Virus record (IMG/VR): IMGVR_UViG_3300022200_005722
Span: 1-23,439 of that record
DNA length: 23,439 nucleotides
Source of the DNA: a virus
Direction: 5' to 3' (one strand)
A model generated the notes under the pieces. That model was not told the DNA's origin, made no database searches, and saw only the letters and a program-made list of their open reading frames with translations. This document shows, piece after piece, positions 1 through 6,098 of this stretch. Position numbers and translations under genes: made by a program. Each line of letters opens with the position of its first letter. The stretch's first letter is position 1.

Positions 1-1
1 C

Positions 2-166
2 GCTCGGAGGGCTTCTGAGGCCCTGGACAAGCGCTTGGGGGACATCGCCCGGCACCACGCCCGAGACGAGGTGAGGGGGTGGGTGGAGGCCCATGCGAGG
101 CGTCTGGAGCGGGAGCAGTCTTGTCGATGGCCGGACTACCCCCACAAGACGCAGGGGGGACTGTGA
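2..166 (+). CDS. 3' end of an unknown early gene (partial)
   Basis: Frame 2 is open from the left edge and ends at TGA 164-166, giving 54 visible residues. The peptide is rich in Arg, Ala and Glu (for example ALDKRLGDIARHH and HARRLEREQ) and probably helical. It ends in a Trp/Pro/Tyr-containing tail. The stop overlaps the GTG start of the next gene by GTGA, the coupling style used throughout this window, which supports it as a real gene end. No family is recognisable from the fragment, and the start lies outside the window. Confidence 0.6.
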   Translation, partial: ARRASEALDKRLGDIARHHARDEVRGWVEAHARRLEREQSCRWPDYPHKTQGGL

Positions 167-771
167 GCAGCGCCCGCAAGCATGGCAATCGGGACACTCT
201 CGACCGCTTCTACTCGCCGACCGTGCTGGCCGAGGCCATCGTGGATGAGCTGCCCGCGTCCATCGGCAAGGACTCCCGTGGCATCTGGGAGCCTCACGTA
301 GGTGGGGGCGCTTTCGCCCGCGCTGTCCTGCGTCGATGGCCCAAGGCTCGCCTACGGGTGTCTGACCTCGATCCCACCTCTCCTGCGCTGCTGGACATGG
401 GTGGAGAGTTGGGGGACTTCCTGACGCTCTCAGGGGCCCCGTGGCTGGTCATTGGGAACCCGCCCTACTCCGAAGCCGAGGAGCACGTGCGCCACGCTCT
501 TGAGGTCACTCAGCGGCACGTGGTCTTCGTCCTGCGGCTGGCCTTTCTGGAGTCGGCTACCCGAGAGGCCTTCTGGTCTGGAGATGGCTCCTGTCTGCGC
601 AAGGTCTGGGTCATGGCGGAACGCCCCTCCTTCAGCACCGACGGCAAGACGGACTCGTGCGCCTACATGGCTGCTTGGTGGGACACCTCCTACCGAGGCA
701 AGGCCGAGATCGTCCCCGGCTGGTCCTGGGTCCACCACCGCCAGCCCAGCCTCTTCGGGAGTGCCTCGTGA
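163..771 (+). CDS. N6-adenine DNA methyltransferase
   Basis: The 202-residue product is predicted to transfer a methyl group from S-adenosylmethionine to adenine N6 in DNA. Residues 14-19 (DRFYSP) match the usual N-terminal signature. EPHVGGGAF at 43-51 is the AdoMet-binding motif I, DLDP at 68-71 is the acidic loop, and NPPY at 99-102 is the catalytic motif IV. No target-recognition insert is obvious, so it is a short orphan-type enzyme. I chose GTG 163 rather than the in-frame ATG 79 because it overlaps the preceding stop and has a G-rich stretch upstream at 154-159. The C-terminal QPSLF (residues 194-198) resembles a sliding-clamp-binding motif. No restriction endonuclease is adjacent, so roles in anti-restriction or in regulating replication or packaging are possible; that is inference. 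Confidence 0.85.
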   Translation: MSSARKHGNRDTLDRFYSPTVLAEAIVDELPASIGKDSRGIWEPHVGGGAFARAVLRRWPKARLRVSDLDPTSPALLDMGGELGDFLTLSGAPWLVIGNPPYSEAEEHVRHALEVTQRHVVFVLRLAFLESATREAFWSGDGSCLRKVWVMAERPSFSTDGKTDSCAYMAAWWDTSYRGKAEIVPGWSWVHHRQPSLFGSAS

Positions 772-1064
772 GCCTCCGCGAGCGCACCTTGAACACAACG
801 CTGCGGCAGACTCCGGGTCGTCCGTGGTTGCCCCGATTTGCCCATGCTGGCGGCTGGCCTCCCGACTGGCTTGGAGACCACCGCAGCGAGCTCGTCGCCA
901 ACGCTCGCGAGTGGTTCGGCCCACGCTGCCTCGCCGCCGCTGTCTACCGTGTGCCCGAGCGCTCGCACGTACCCGACTCGCCTACGCGCCTTCGTGTGGT
1001 GGTCGCCTACGGCACGGTGCGCCGGCCCGAGTGGCTTGCTGGTGTCGTGAAGGAGGCCTCGTGA
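768..1064 (+). CDS. hypothetical protein, 98 aa
   Basis: GTG 768 overlaps the methyltransferase stop by four bases, and the gene ends with TGA 1062-1064 overlapping the next GTG. The longer in-frame ORF from 657 would run inside the methyltransferase, so the coupled GTG is preferred. The protein has many Trp, Arg and Pro residues (PGRPWLP, GGWPPDWL, RPEWLAG) and no membrane segment or recognisable motif. I do not recognise the family. Its place in a tightly overlapped run with the methyltransferase and the HTH gene suggests an early gene. Confidence 0.6.
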   Translation: MSLRERTLNTTLRQTPGRPWLPRFAHAGGWPPDWLGDHRSELVANAREWFGPRCLAAAVYRVPERSHVPDSPTRLRVVVAYGTVRRPEWLAGVVKEAS

Positions 1065-1228
1065 CCCTCCCGCCCCGCAGCGCCGACTGGCCTGCCGAAG
1101 CCATCGACGAGCTGCTCGAGAGCGTTGCCATCAAGGCCGAGCAGCGACGAGAAAACCCCAAAGCACCCAGCCCCGAGACCTGGCGCCTGGCCGAGATGGG
1201 CGTGCGTCAGCGGTGGGAGAGACGATGA
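1061..1228 (+). CDS. hypothetical small protein, 55 aa
   Basis: The gene runs from GTG 1061, overlapping the upstream stop, to TGA 1226-1228, overlapping the next ATG at 1225. The product is charged and probably helical: a Trp- and Pro-containing start, then AIDELLESVAIKAEQRREN and a basic C-terminus ending RQRWERR. There is no known motif. The 4-base overlaps at both ends are the main evidence that it is translated. An upstream ATG at 452 in the same frame lies inside the methyltransferase and is rejected as a start. Confidence 0.5.
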   Translation: MTLPPRSADWPAEAIDELLESVAIKAEQRRENPKAPSPETWRLAEMGVRQRWERR

Positions 1229-1590
1229 CCGACAAGAACATGAGGAACGCTCAGATCATCCTGATGCGCAGCATGGGCAAAACCTATCGGGCCATTGCCG
1301 AGGAGTGGGGCGTCTCCAAGGCGCGCGTCAAGGAGATCTGCCACCAGCACGCCCAGCGAGAAGCGTGGGCGCTCCGTGTCGCGGAAGACCCCGAACTCCT
1401 CGACGGATCGACTCGCTTGATGGGCGTTCTCTGGAAGCAGGAGATTTATCGATACGCAGATCTTGTGGATTGGACTCCGTCTCGGCTACTCGCCCTGCGC
1501 GGCTTCGGGTTCAAGTCGCTGCTTGAGGCGAAGCGCTTGCTTGCAGCCCGTGGGCTCCGCCTTCGCGATGACTTTGAGGTGTCCTCATGA
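1225..1590 (+). CDS. sigma-region-4-like HTH fused to an RNA polymerase alpha-CTD-like domain
   Basis: This is a 121-residue basic protein. Residues 7-46 resemble sigma factor region 4 or a related helix-turn-helix: MGKTYRAIAEEWGVSKARVKEI has the usual helix-turn-recognition-helix spacing. Residues about 62-117 resemble the C-terminal domain of the RNA polymerase alpha subunit. ADLVDWTPSRLLALR matches helix 1 and the loop before the helix-hairpin-helix, FGFKSLLEAKRLLAARG matches the conserved NFGRKSL-type helix-hairpin-helix, and LRLRDDFE matches the closing segment. In bacteria these two modules sit side by side at the -35 and UP elements. A phage protein combining them would plausibly bind promoters or RNA polymerase to redirect transcription, which is inference. 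ATG 1225 was chosen over 1213 because of the ATGA overlap. Confidence 0.65.
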   Translation: MTDKNMRNAQIILMRSMGKTYRAIAEEWGVSKARVKEICHQHAQREAWALRVAEDPELLDGSTRLMGVLWKQEIYRYADLVDWTPSRLLALRGFGFKSLLEAKRLLAARGLRLRDDFEVSS

Positions 1591-1763
1591 CCCGCCCCGA
1601 GCTCCGCGACCACTTGCTGGCCCTCCCCTTCCACGAGGTCCGCCACCTCGCCGGCATCCCCGTCCTGCGCTCCCGCGCTGGCTACTCGGTCGAAGGCGGC
1701 CAGCCCGTGGACTTGGGAGCCGCGGTCAACATCATCGACTCGCTCAGGAGGATCCGGGCATGA
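1587..1763 (+). CDS. hypothetical small protein, 58 aa
   Basis: ATG 1587 overlaps the stop of the HTH gene (ATGA), and the TGA at 1761-1763 overlaps the next ATG at 1760. The reading frame is fully open between them. The product starts MTRPELRDHLLALPFHEVRHL and contains a Gly/Pro-rich middle (AGYSVEGGQPVDLG) and a basic helical end (IIDSLRRIRA). I recognise no motif. Coupling on both sides and GC-ending codons support translation. The purine-rich end of this gene supplies the AGGAGG ribosome site of its neighbour. Confidence 0.55.
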   Translation: MTRPELRDHLLALPFHEVRHLAGIPVLRSRAGYSVEGGQPVDLGAAVNIIDSLRRIRA

Positions 1764-1987
1764 AGTGCATCGCCGAGGTCAAGGACCTCAAGATCATGAA
1801 GCATCGCTCCTGTGGTCGGCGTGCTGTCGGCCGCTTCGGCCCCATGCGAGACCCGCTCTGCACCCAGCACGCCAAGGCTGAGGTTCGTTGGCTGCGAAAG
1901 CGCCTCGAAAAGCTGGAGGATGCCTGCCGAAAGGCCGGCGTGTCCCTTCCCAGCAGCGACCCGCCCAAGTCTGGACACGCAGAATGA
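1760..1987 (+). CDS. hypothetical small Cys/His protein, possible zinc-binding
   Basis: A perfect AGGAGG stands 8 bases before ATG 1760. The 75-residue protein has Cys3, Cys18 and CTQH (residues 34-37) within its first 40 residues, a spacing reminiscent of the CxxxxC...CxxH fingers in the homing endonuclease at 16547-17290. A charged helix follows (AEVRWLRKRLEKLEDACRKAG) that could form a coiled coil. The zinc site is inferred from residue pattern only. This is the last gene of the first overlapped run; a promoter-like element and folded leader follow it. Confidence 0.6.
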   Translation: MKCIAEVKDLKIMKHRSCGRRAVGRFGPMRDPLCTQHAKAEVRWLRKRLEKLEDACRKAGVSLPSSDPPKSGHAE

Positions 1988-1996
1988 CTCCCCCCA

Positions 1997-2005
1997 TGCT
2001 ATAGT
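1997..2005 (+). promoter_or_regulatory. candidate extended -10 promoter for the replication operon
   Basis: TGCTATAGT fits an extended -10 element (TG, one base, TATAGT). It lies at the first non-coding gap after seven overlapping genes. No good -35 sits at 17-18 bp; the nearest match, TGGACA at 1972-1977, has a 22-bp spacer, so recognition would rely on the TG extension. Initiation 6-8 bases downstream would start the RNA at about 2011-2013, directly before the folded leader. Confidence 0.45.
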
Positions 2006-2013
2006 CCCCATGC

Positions 2014-2116
2014 GTTCTCTCGACGCTGAGCCCCCTTTGGGCTCGCCCTCCCCAGCAAGCCCGGCCAGGCCCTGGGGAGGGGGTTCGAGAGACTGCGTGA
2101 ACCCTTGAGAGAGAAC
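2014..2116 (+). ncRNA. structured 5' leader with alternative pairings, candidate translational switch
   Basis: Fold A is a three-way junction. P1 pairs 2016-2023 (TCTCTCGA) with 2085-2092 (TCGAGAGA), P2 pairs 2028-2033 (GAGCCC) with 2039-2044, and P3 pairs 2046-2055 (CCCTCCCCAG) with 2072-2081 (CTGGGGAGGG); all are perfect. Fold B keeps P2 and P3. It pairs 2014-2021 (GTTCTCTC) with 2109-2116 (GAGAGAAC), which holds the ribosome binding site and abuts ATG 2117. It also forms GGGTTC/GAACCC (2081-2086 with 2099-2104). P1 and the ribosome-site helix use the same 5' strand, so they exclude each other. This would let the RNA switch translation of the initiator gene on or off. No ligand is identified and it matches no riboswitch class I know. 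Confidence 0.5.
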
Positions 2117-3178
2117 ATGAACTTCATACCTGTACCGCTTCAGGCGGTGAGGGGTGACCTACGTCGCCCCCATGAACACCCGGCGTCCGACTCGGTGATC
2201 CTGCTGGAGATGGGCGCGCTCATCGTCCTGGGGGAGTGGGACGAGTGGTCCCAGACCCAGTTGGCGCGCCGGTTCAAGTGCGGCAAGACGAGGCTGCTCA
2301 AGTGCGCTCAGAAGCTGGCAGACCAGTTTCAGACCATGAGCGGACCGGCAACGGACCAATGGCGGACCGCCATTCTTGAGAAGTTTCCGCAGCTTACGGA
2401 CACCCCTGGACCAGAAGCGGACCAGAAGCGGACCAATAGCGGACCCCGCGCGCGTTCTTCTCTTAAGAGAGAAGAGAAAGAAGAAGAGAACGCGGCTGAC
2501 GCCGCTGATGATGAAGCTGGGTCCAGTCCCTCGGACAAGGCCAAGCAGACGAAGAGCTACACCGAGGAGTTTCAGCGACTGGCAACGCTCAGGTCCAGCA
2601 TCCTCAACGGACAAGGCGCGCTGACCGAAGCAGCCAAGACCACGAAGCCAGCCAAGGCCATCCTGGACCAGTACCGGAAACTCCGAGACAGGGGTCTCAC
2701 CGAAGACGGCATCGCGTGGCTCATCCGGTGGACCTTCCTCGCCCCGGACGACGACAAGCCCGGGTCGGCTCACTACCTGCGGAGCAAGGGCTACACGTCG
2801 ATGAAGAACCTGCTCGTGGACGCGAAGGCAGACGACCGGATCGAGAGGGCTCGTCGGTGGGACGCCGCTGGATGCACGCTGGCTGGCCCGCACGTTGCCA
2901 ACGTGGACGAGGGCGTCTTGAAGCGCAAGGCCACGCGCAAGGGGCCGCAGGCACGCCCTGACGAGATCCCCGTCGACGACATGGTGGCCGTGGTGCTGGA
3001 CATCGCGCGCCAGCTCCGAGACGGCACCCGCCCGCTGTTCGTGACCTGGCCGAGGTGGCTGGACAGGCTGGACGATCGGCGTGTCAGACTCGCCCGACGG
3101 GTTGAGCAGGAGGCGGACGCGGTGAAGAACATCAACGACGAGAGCGGGGCTCGGGTCCTGCTGGAGGGGGCAGCATGA
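2117..3178 (+). CDS. phage replication initiator-like protein carrying the origin
   Basis: The 353-residue product is organised like phage replication initiators of the lambda O or DnaD-like type. The N-terminal part (about 24-70) contains a winged-helix-like HTH (WSQTQLARRFKCGKTRLLKCAQKL). Residues about 72-145 are a low-complexity, highly charged linker (SLKREEKEEENAADAADDEAG). The C-terminal part (about 148-240) is helical and has YLRSKGYTSMKNLL, similar in style to the C-terminal domain of replisome organisers that recruit helicase. ATG 2117 follows GAGAGAGAAC; the upstream TTG 2105 lacks a ribosome site. The DNA for residues 68-111 holds the 11-bp iteron array. The gene sits two genes upstream of the helicase. 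The role is inferred from domain layout, embedded repeats and neighbours, not from a clear family match. Confidence 0.7.
   Translation: MNFIPVPLQAVRGDLRRPHEHPASDSVILLEMGALIVLGEWDEWSQTQLARRFKCGKTRLLKCAQKLADQFQTMSGPATDQWRTAILEKFPQLTDTPGPEADQKRTNSGPRARSSLKREEKEEENAADAADDEAGSSPSDKAKQTKSYTEEFQRLATLRSSILNGQGALTEAAKTTKPAKAILDQYRKLRDRGLTEDGIAWLIRWTFLAPDDDKPGSAHYLRSKGYTSMKNLLVDAKADDRIERARRWDAAGCTLAGPHVANVDEGVLKRKATRKGPQARPDEIPVDDMVAVVLDIARQLRDGTRPLFVTWPRWLDRLDDRRVRLARRVEQEADAVKNINDESGARVLLEGAA
2319..2450 (+). repeat. 11-bp-phased iteron array (probable replication origin, initiator binding sites)
   Basis: C(G/A)GACC (TGGACC once) starts at 2319, 2330, 2341, 2352, 2363, 2407, 2418, 2429 and 2440. Every interval is 11 bp or, once, 44 bp, so nine copies share one 11-bp lattice. 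Longer matches include CGGACCAATGG, CGGACCAATAG and TGGACCAGAAG/CGGACCAGAAG. Since 11 is not a multiple of three, successive copies are read in different frames (DQ, QT/RT, GP, DQ, RT, then GP, DQ, RT, GP). The conservation is therefore in the DNA, not the protein. Iterons within the initiator gene next to an AT-rich tract is the layout of the lambda origin in gene O. Confidence 0.75.
2455..2490 (+). other. AT-rich purine tract, candidate DNA unwinding element
   Basis: This stretch is about one third G+C within a very GC-rich genome and begins 5 bp after the last iteron. The left part contains the 12-bp palindrome TCTCTTAAGAGA (2459-2470); the rest is almost pure purine on the + strand. It encodes the Lys/Glu-rich linker of the initiator. 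An easily melted, strand-asymmetric tract beside iterons is typical of theta-type phage and plasmid origins. Unwinding here is inference. Confidence 0.6.
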
Positions 3179-3606
3179 CCAACGACGAAGCGAGGGCGCT
3201 CGGACTGCGGGCGGTGGCGTGCAATGGCTGGCGTTGGATGCCCGGTATGCGATCCGAGATTCGCACACGGACGCGCCGAGCAGCGTACCGATGGCTGTCG
3301 GGACCGACCGACGAGCGGCATTGGGGCCTGGTCGTCATCGTCGAGGACCATCGGGGCTGGCCTGCTCGCACCGTCGCGACGCTCCAACCGGGCCCGCATG
3401 ACCTGCCCGACCTGGACGATGGCGCGACGCTGGGCTGTCTGCTGGCGTTGGTGCGGCTGGCGAGGCTCGACCCGTACTGGCTGCCGACGTGCCTTGACTG
3501 GGAGGGAGGGATGGCCTGGGTAATCGAGGAACCATCCCGCAAGCGGCAGACGCGACACGGGAGCTATGCCGCTGTGCTCGTGGCAGCGCTGGAGGCTGCG
3601 CCATGA
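3175..3606 (+). CDS. hypothetical phage early protein, 143 aa
   Basis: ATG 3175 overlaps the initiator stop by ATGA, and the stop overlaps the helicase start in the same way. The N-terminus contains CNGWRWMPGM (residues 16-25). From memory this is a recurrent signature of small phage early proteins in GC-rich genomes, usually annotated as hypothetical. PDLDDGATLGCLLALVRLA (about 79-97) is a second conserved-looking block, followed by a Trp-rich C-terminal half. There are no membrane segments and no catalytic motif I can name. Its position between initiator and helicase suggests expression with the replisome. Function unknown. Confidence 0.7.
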   Translation: MTNDEARALGLRAVACNGWRWMPGMRSEIRTRTRRAAYRWLSGPTDERHWGLVVIVEDHRGWPARTVATLQPGPHDLPDLDDGATLGCLLALVRLARLDPYWLPTCLDWEGGMAWVIEEPSRKRQTRHGSYAAVLVAALEAAP

Positions 3607-5003
3607 ACACCGCGCCCAACCGAGAGCCCCAGCGCCACCACCTGGAGCAGCGCCTCATCGCCACCCTGCTCGGGCCCATCGGCTCGGGCATCCCCACCGA
3701 GGAGCGGCGGGAGATGCTGGCGCGCGCCGCAGACATGAACCTGGACACGCTCATCGCTGACCCAGATCTCCGCGCCGTGCTCAAGGCAGCGTTCCACCTG
3801 CAGGACCGCAACCGGGACGTGGTGCCGATGCTCGTGGCTCGGCAGATCCAGGAGAGCACCGACGACCCGGTGCAGGCCAAGCGCCAGCGGCGGGCGATGC
3901 TCGAGGCGGTCGCGCTGGACCCGATGGCCTTCGAGGAGATCGTGCGCGGCTTGCGGACGATGAGCACCAAGAGCACCATCATCGAGATCGCTCAGCAGCT
4001 CAACGCGGTAGCCGCGCAGGGCAAGTCGGCCGAGGACATGACCGCACTCGCCACCCATCTGCTCGGAGAGCTGCTCAGCACCGCCGACGCGAATCGGGAG
4101 CGCCGCCCGAGCATGGGAGCGGCCGAGGCGCTGGACTCGTGGATGGAGGGCGTCGAGGCCGACCTGGCAGCGCGCAACGACCCCAACGCGCCCCAGCCCC
4201 TGCGCTTCCAGGCGCCGCTGAAGTGCCTCGCTGAGGACTGGTGGGACGTGCTGAAGCCTGGGCGTATGCCGGTCATCGCTGCCCGTTCGGGCGTGGGTAA
4301 GAGCGCCATGGCCTTCGAGTGGGCCAAGCGTCTCACCATGGACGGGATGCGCGGGACCTACATCACGCTGGAGATGCCCGAGGACCAGAAGGCCGAGCGC
4401 CTGATCCGGCAGTCCAGCCCCTACGGCTCGCGCCACATCTGGAATCGGCCCACGCTCATGGACGACGTGCGCCCCCACTGGCAGCGGCTGCGGGAGCAGT
4501 TGGGGAACCAGTTGCGAATCAACTACCCTCGGGGAGGCATGACCATCACGGGCTTTCGTCGGTGGTGGCTGTCCGAGTGCCGGCAGCACGGGAAGCCCGA
4601 CTACATCGTGGTCGACCACCTGCACCGCTGGTCCTACACCGACATGGACGCGCGCACGGGTGAGAACCAGAAGATCGCGGAGGTCACCGCATTCCTCAAG
4701 GACCTCGCCATCACCCAGGAATGCCTCGTTGTCCTGCTGAGCCAGATGAACCGGGAGTTCGACAAGCGCGGCGCTGACTCTCGCCCCATCCTTTCCGACC
4801 TCTACGGCTCGAAGGCCATCGAGCAGGACGCGGACGCGGTGCTGTTCCTGCACCGTCCCCAGATGGCCGACCAGCGCCTGCAAGGCGCGGAGATGGCGCA
4901 GGCCATCGTGGCGAAGAACCGAGAGGGCCCGCTGGGCACCTACGAGATCCAGTTCTTGCGCGACCACTTCACGTTCCTCGGGGACAAGCGGGTGATGCTG
5001 TGA
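3603..5003 (+). CDS. dnaB-like: DnaB-type replicative DNA helicase
   Basis: The 466-residue protein has the two-domain plan of DnaB. Residues 1-165 are the helical N-terminal collar domain (HHLEQRLIATLLGP start, then SADANRERR linker), and residues 200-466 are the RecA-like motor. Visible motifs are Walker A ARSGVGKS (227-234), the catalytic glutamate in TLEMPE (257), Walker B YIVVDHLH (334-341), LSQMNRE (379-385), LYGSKAIEQDADAVLFL (400-416) and the C-terminal KNREGPLGTYEI with its arginine-finger region. It is expected to form a hexamer that unwinds DNA 5' to 3' at the fork, loaded by the upstream initiator-like protein. ATGA couples it to the preceding gene. Length and motif order are normal for the family. 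Confidence 0.93.
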   Translation: MNTAPNREPQRHHLEQRLIATLLGPIGSGIPTEERREMLARAADMNLDTLIADPDLRAVLKAAFHLQDRNRDVVPMLVARQIQESTDDPVQAKRQRRAMLEAVALDPMAFEEIVRGLRTMSTKSTIIEIAQQLNAVAAQGKSAEDMTALATHLLGELLSTADANRERRPSMGAAEALDSWMEGVEADLAARNDPNAPQPLRFQAPLKCLAEDWWDVLKPGRMPVIAARSGVGKSAMAFEWAKRLTMDGMRGTYITLEMPEDQKAERLIRQSSPYGSRHIWNRPTLMDDVRPHWQRLREQLGNQLRINYPRGGMTITGFRRWWLSECRQHGKPDYIVVDHLHRWSYTDMDARTGENQKIAEVTAFLKDLAITQECLVVLLSQMNREFDKRGADSRPILSDLYGSKAIEQDADAVLFLHRPQMADQRLQGAEMAQAIVAKNREGPLGTYEIQFLRDHFTFLGDKRVML

Positions 5004-5767
5004 ACCTGCACCCCAACTACGCGGCCATCTGGCCCGGGTCGCTGACGCTGCTCGATGCGATGCTGGACGGGATGAGCCCTGGCGATGCGCTGGAGCATGT
5101 CCCGGCCTCGGAGCTCCCCAGGACGGACGAGGAGCTGCGTATCTGGGACCAGATCAGCACTGGAGAGATCCCCACACCACCGGCGCCCGCTGAGTTGCCG
5201 CTGTTCATGCGTGAGGCTGAGGCGCGAGCCCCACGCATCCTCCAGGACCCCACCGAGTTCGAGCGGGAGTTGGCGCGTCAGGTCTACACCTACCAGGACA
5301 TTGCGGACATGCTGGTTCAGGCGCGTCAGGAGGCCGCCACCTACCCCGAGGCGGTCGAGACACGGGAGAACCGGGCAGGCGCGCTCAGGAAGGCGCTGGC
5401 GGGGCGTCAGTGGGATGCTGGCAGGACCTACCGCGCCCCGGTGTTTCGCCCGATGGAGGAGCCGCCCAAGGTCCAGGTCTCCCGCGAGCAGTGGGAAGCG
5501 ATCGACGCCATGGACGCGGACCTCCTCGCGCAGACGATGGGCCTGGCTCGGGTGAGGGGCGGGATCGAGTGCCCGCTGCACCGTGGAGAGCACGAGGCCA
5601 AGGTCTACCGCTCGAGGCGGGGGGCGATGCACTGGCAGTGTTTCCGGTCGGACCAGGGCGGGGGATCGCTCGAGCTCTACGCTGCGCTGACCCATGGGGG
5701 CGTGCCCACCGAGAGGGAGCAGCGGCGAGCGGTAGCGGCTGAGATGGTCGCGAGGGGGCTGGTATGA
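5000..5767 (+). CDS. protein with primase-like CHC2 zinc-finger remnant
   Basis: The gene starts at GTG 5000, overlapping the helicase stop, and encodes 255 residues. Residues 188-230 resemble the CHC2 zinc-binding domain of DnaG-type primases: ECPLH (190-194), then a beta-hairpin-like VYRSRRGAMHWQCF with Cys214, then a Gly-rich turn and LELYAAL. The usual fourth ligand, normally two residues after the third, is replaced around Ser217/Asp218, so zinc binding may be lost or use another residue. The N-terminal 185 residues are mostly helical, Glu/Arg-rich, and unrecognised. No TOPRIM polymerase domain follows. It may help prime DNA or interact with the helicase; the family assignment rests on the finger and on position. 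Confidence 0.55.
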   Translation: MNLHPNYAAIWPGSLTLLDAMLDGMSPGDALEHVPASELPRTDEELRIWDQISTGEIPTPPAPAELPLFMREAEARAPRILQDPTEFERELARQVYTYQDIADMLVQARQEAATYPEAVETRENRAGALRKALAGRQWDAGRTYRAPVFRPMEEPPKVQVSREQWEAIDAMDADLLAQTMGLARVRGGIECPLHRGEHEAKVYRSRRGAMHWQCFRSDQGGGSLELYAALTHGGVPTEREQRRAVAAEMVARGLV

Positions 5768-5847
5768 AGGCGGTGTTCTGCTTCAACGAGGACGACGCTG
5801 CGAGGCGTGGTGTGCTGAGGAAGCGGATCAGGGAGGTGTTGGCATGA
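5764..5847 (+). CDS. very small ORF, 27 aa
   Basis: ATG 5764 overlaps the preceding stop (ATGA), and TGA 5845-5847 overlaps the next ATG at 5844. It encodes a basic 27-residue peptide, MKAVFCFNEDDAARRGVLRK followed by an Ile/Arg/Glu end. Its last codons, GGGAGGTG, form the ribosome site of the following gene. It may be a true micro-protein or mainly a coupling device. The perfect 4-base overlaps on both sides are the only support. Confidence 0.4.
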   Translation: MKAVFCFNEDDAARRGVLRKRIREVLA

Positions 5848-6053
5848 ACTCGAACCACCTCTACAAGCGCCAAGGGCACACGCTGGTGTGTGAGTGTGGA
5901 CACTTTCCCGGCGAGCCACGAAGCGAATGCACGAGGCCGGGAGCCCGCGCGGCGGTCATCGCTCGACTGCGAAGCCGTCCTGTCATCACCGACCGTCCCG
6001 CTGCCGTCGCGAGGGCTTGGGCTGAGCACCGGACTGGCCAGAAGACGGGCTAA
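5844..6053 (+). CDS. hypothetical small protein with CxC motif, 69 aa
   Basis: ATG 5844 overlaps the stop of the upstream micro-ORF and follows GGGAGGTG. The 69-residue product contains VCECGHF (residues 15-21) and a third cysteine at 29 (SECTRPG), a possible small metal site. The C-terminal half is basic and Arg/Ala-rich. It is the last gene of the replication run and is followed by an 81-bp intergenic region with an inverted repeat and a promoter-like element. Family unknown. Confidence 0.6.
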   Translation: MNSNHLYKRQGHTLVCECGHFPGEPRSECTRPGARAAVIARLRSRPVITDRPAAVARAWAEHRTGQKTG

Positions 6054-6072
6054 GGGAGGGCATTCGTGACCG

Positions 6073-6094
6073 CATTGGTGATGCTGCACCAATG
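6073..6094 (+). promoter_or_regulatory. perfect inverted repeat, candidate operator or transcript end
   Basis: CATTGGTG (6073-6080) and CACCAATG (6087-6094) are exact reverse complements around a 6-bp spacer. The repeat lies just upstream of the promoter-like element of the packaging genes. There is no T-tract after it, so a classical intrinsic terminator is unlikely. A dimeric regulator site or a 3'-protective hairpin for the replication transcript would both fit. Confidence 0.5.
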
Positions 6095-6098
6095 AAAG

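Noticed and set aside
2072-2104. GGGGGTTCGAGA resembling a tRNA T-arm
   Set aside because: The bases after the loop do not complete a 5-bp T-stem, and no acceptor or anticodon stems fit. The region is better explained by the leader folds.
2097-2116. TTG 2105 as the initiator gene start
   Set aside because: It has no ribosome site upstream, while ATG 2117 follows GAGAGAGAAC.
3564-4967. 467-codon - strand ORF opposite the helicase
   Set aside because: It mirrors the helicase, which carries all DnaB motifs. No independent motif or start signal is seen on the - strand.
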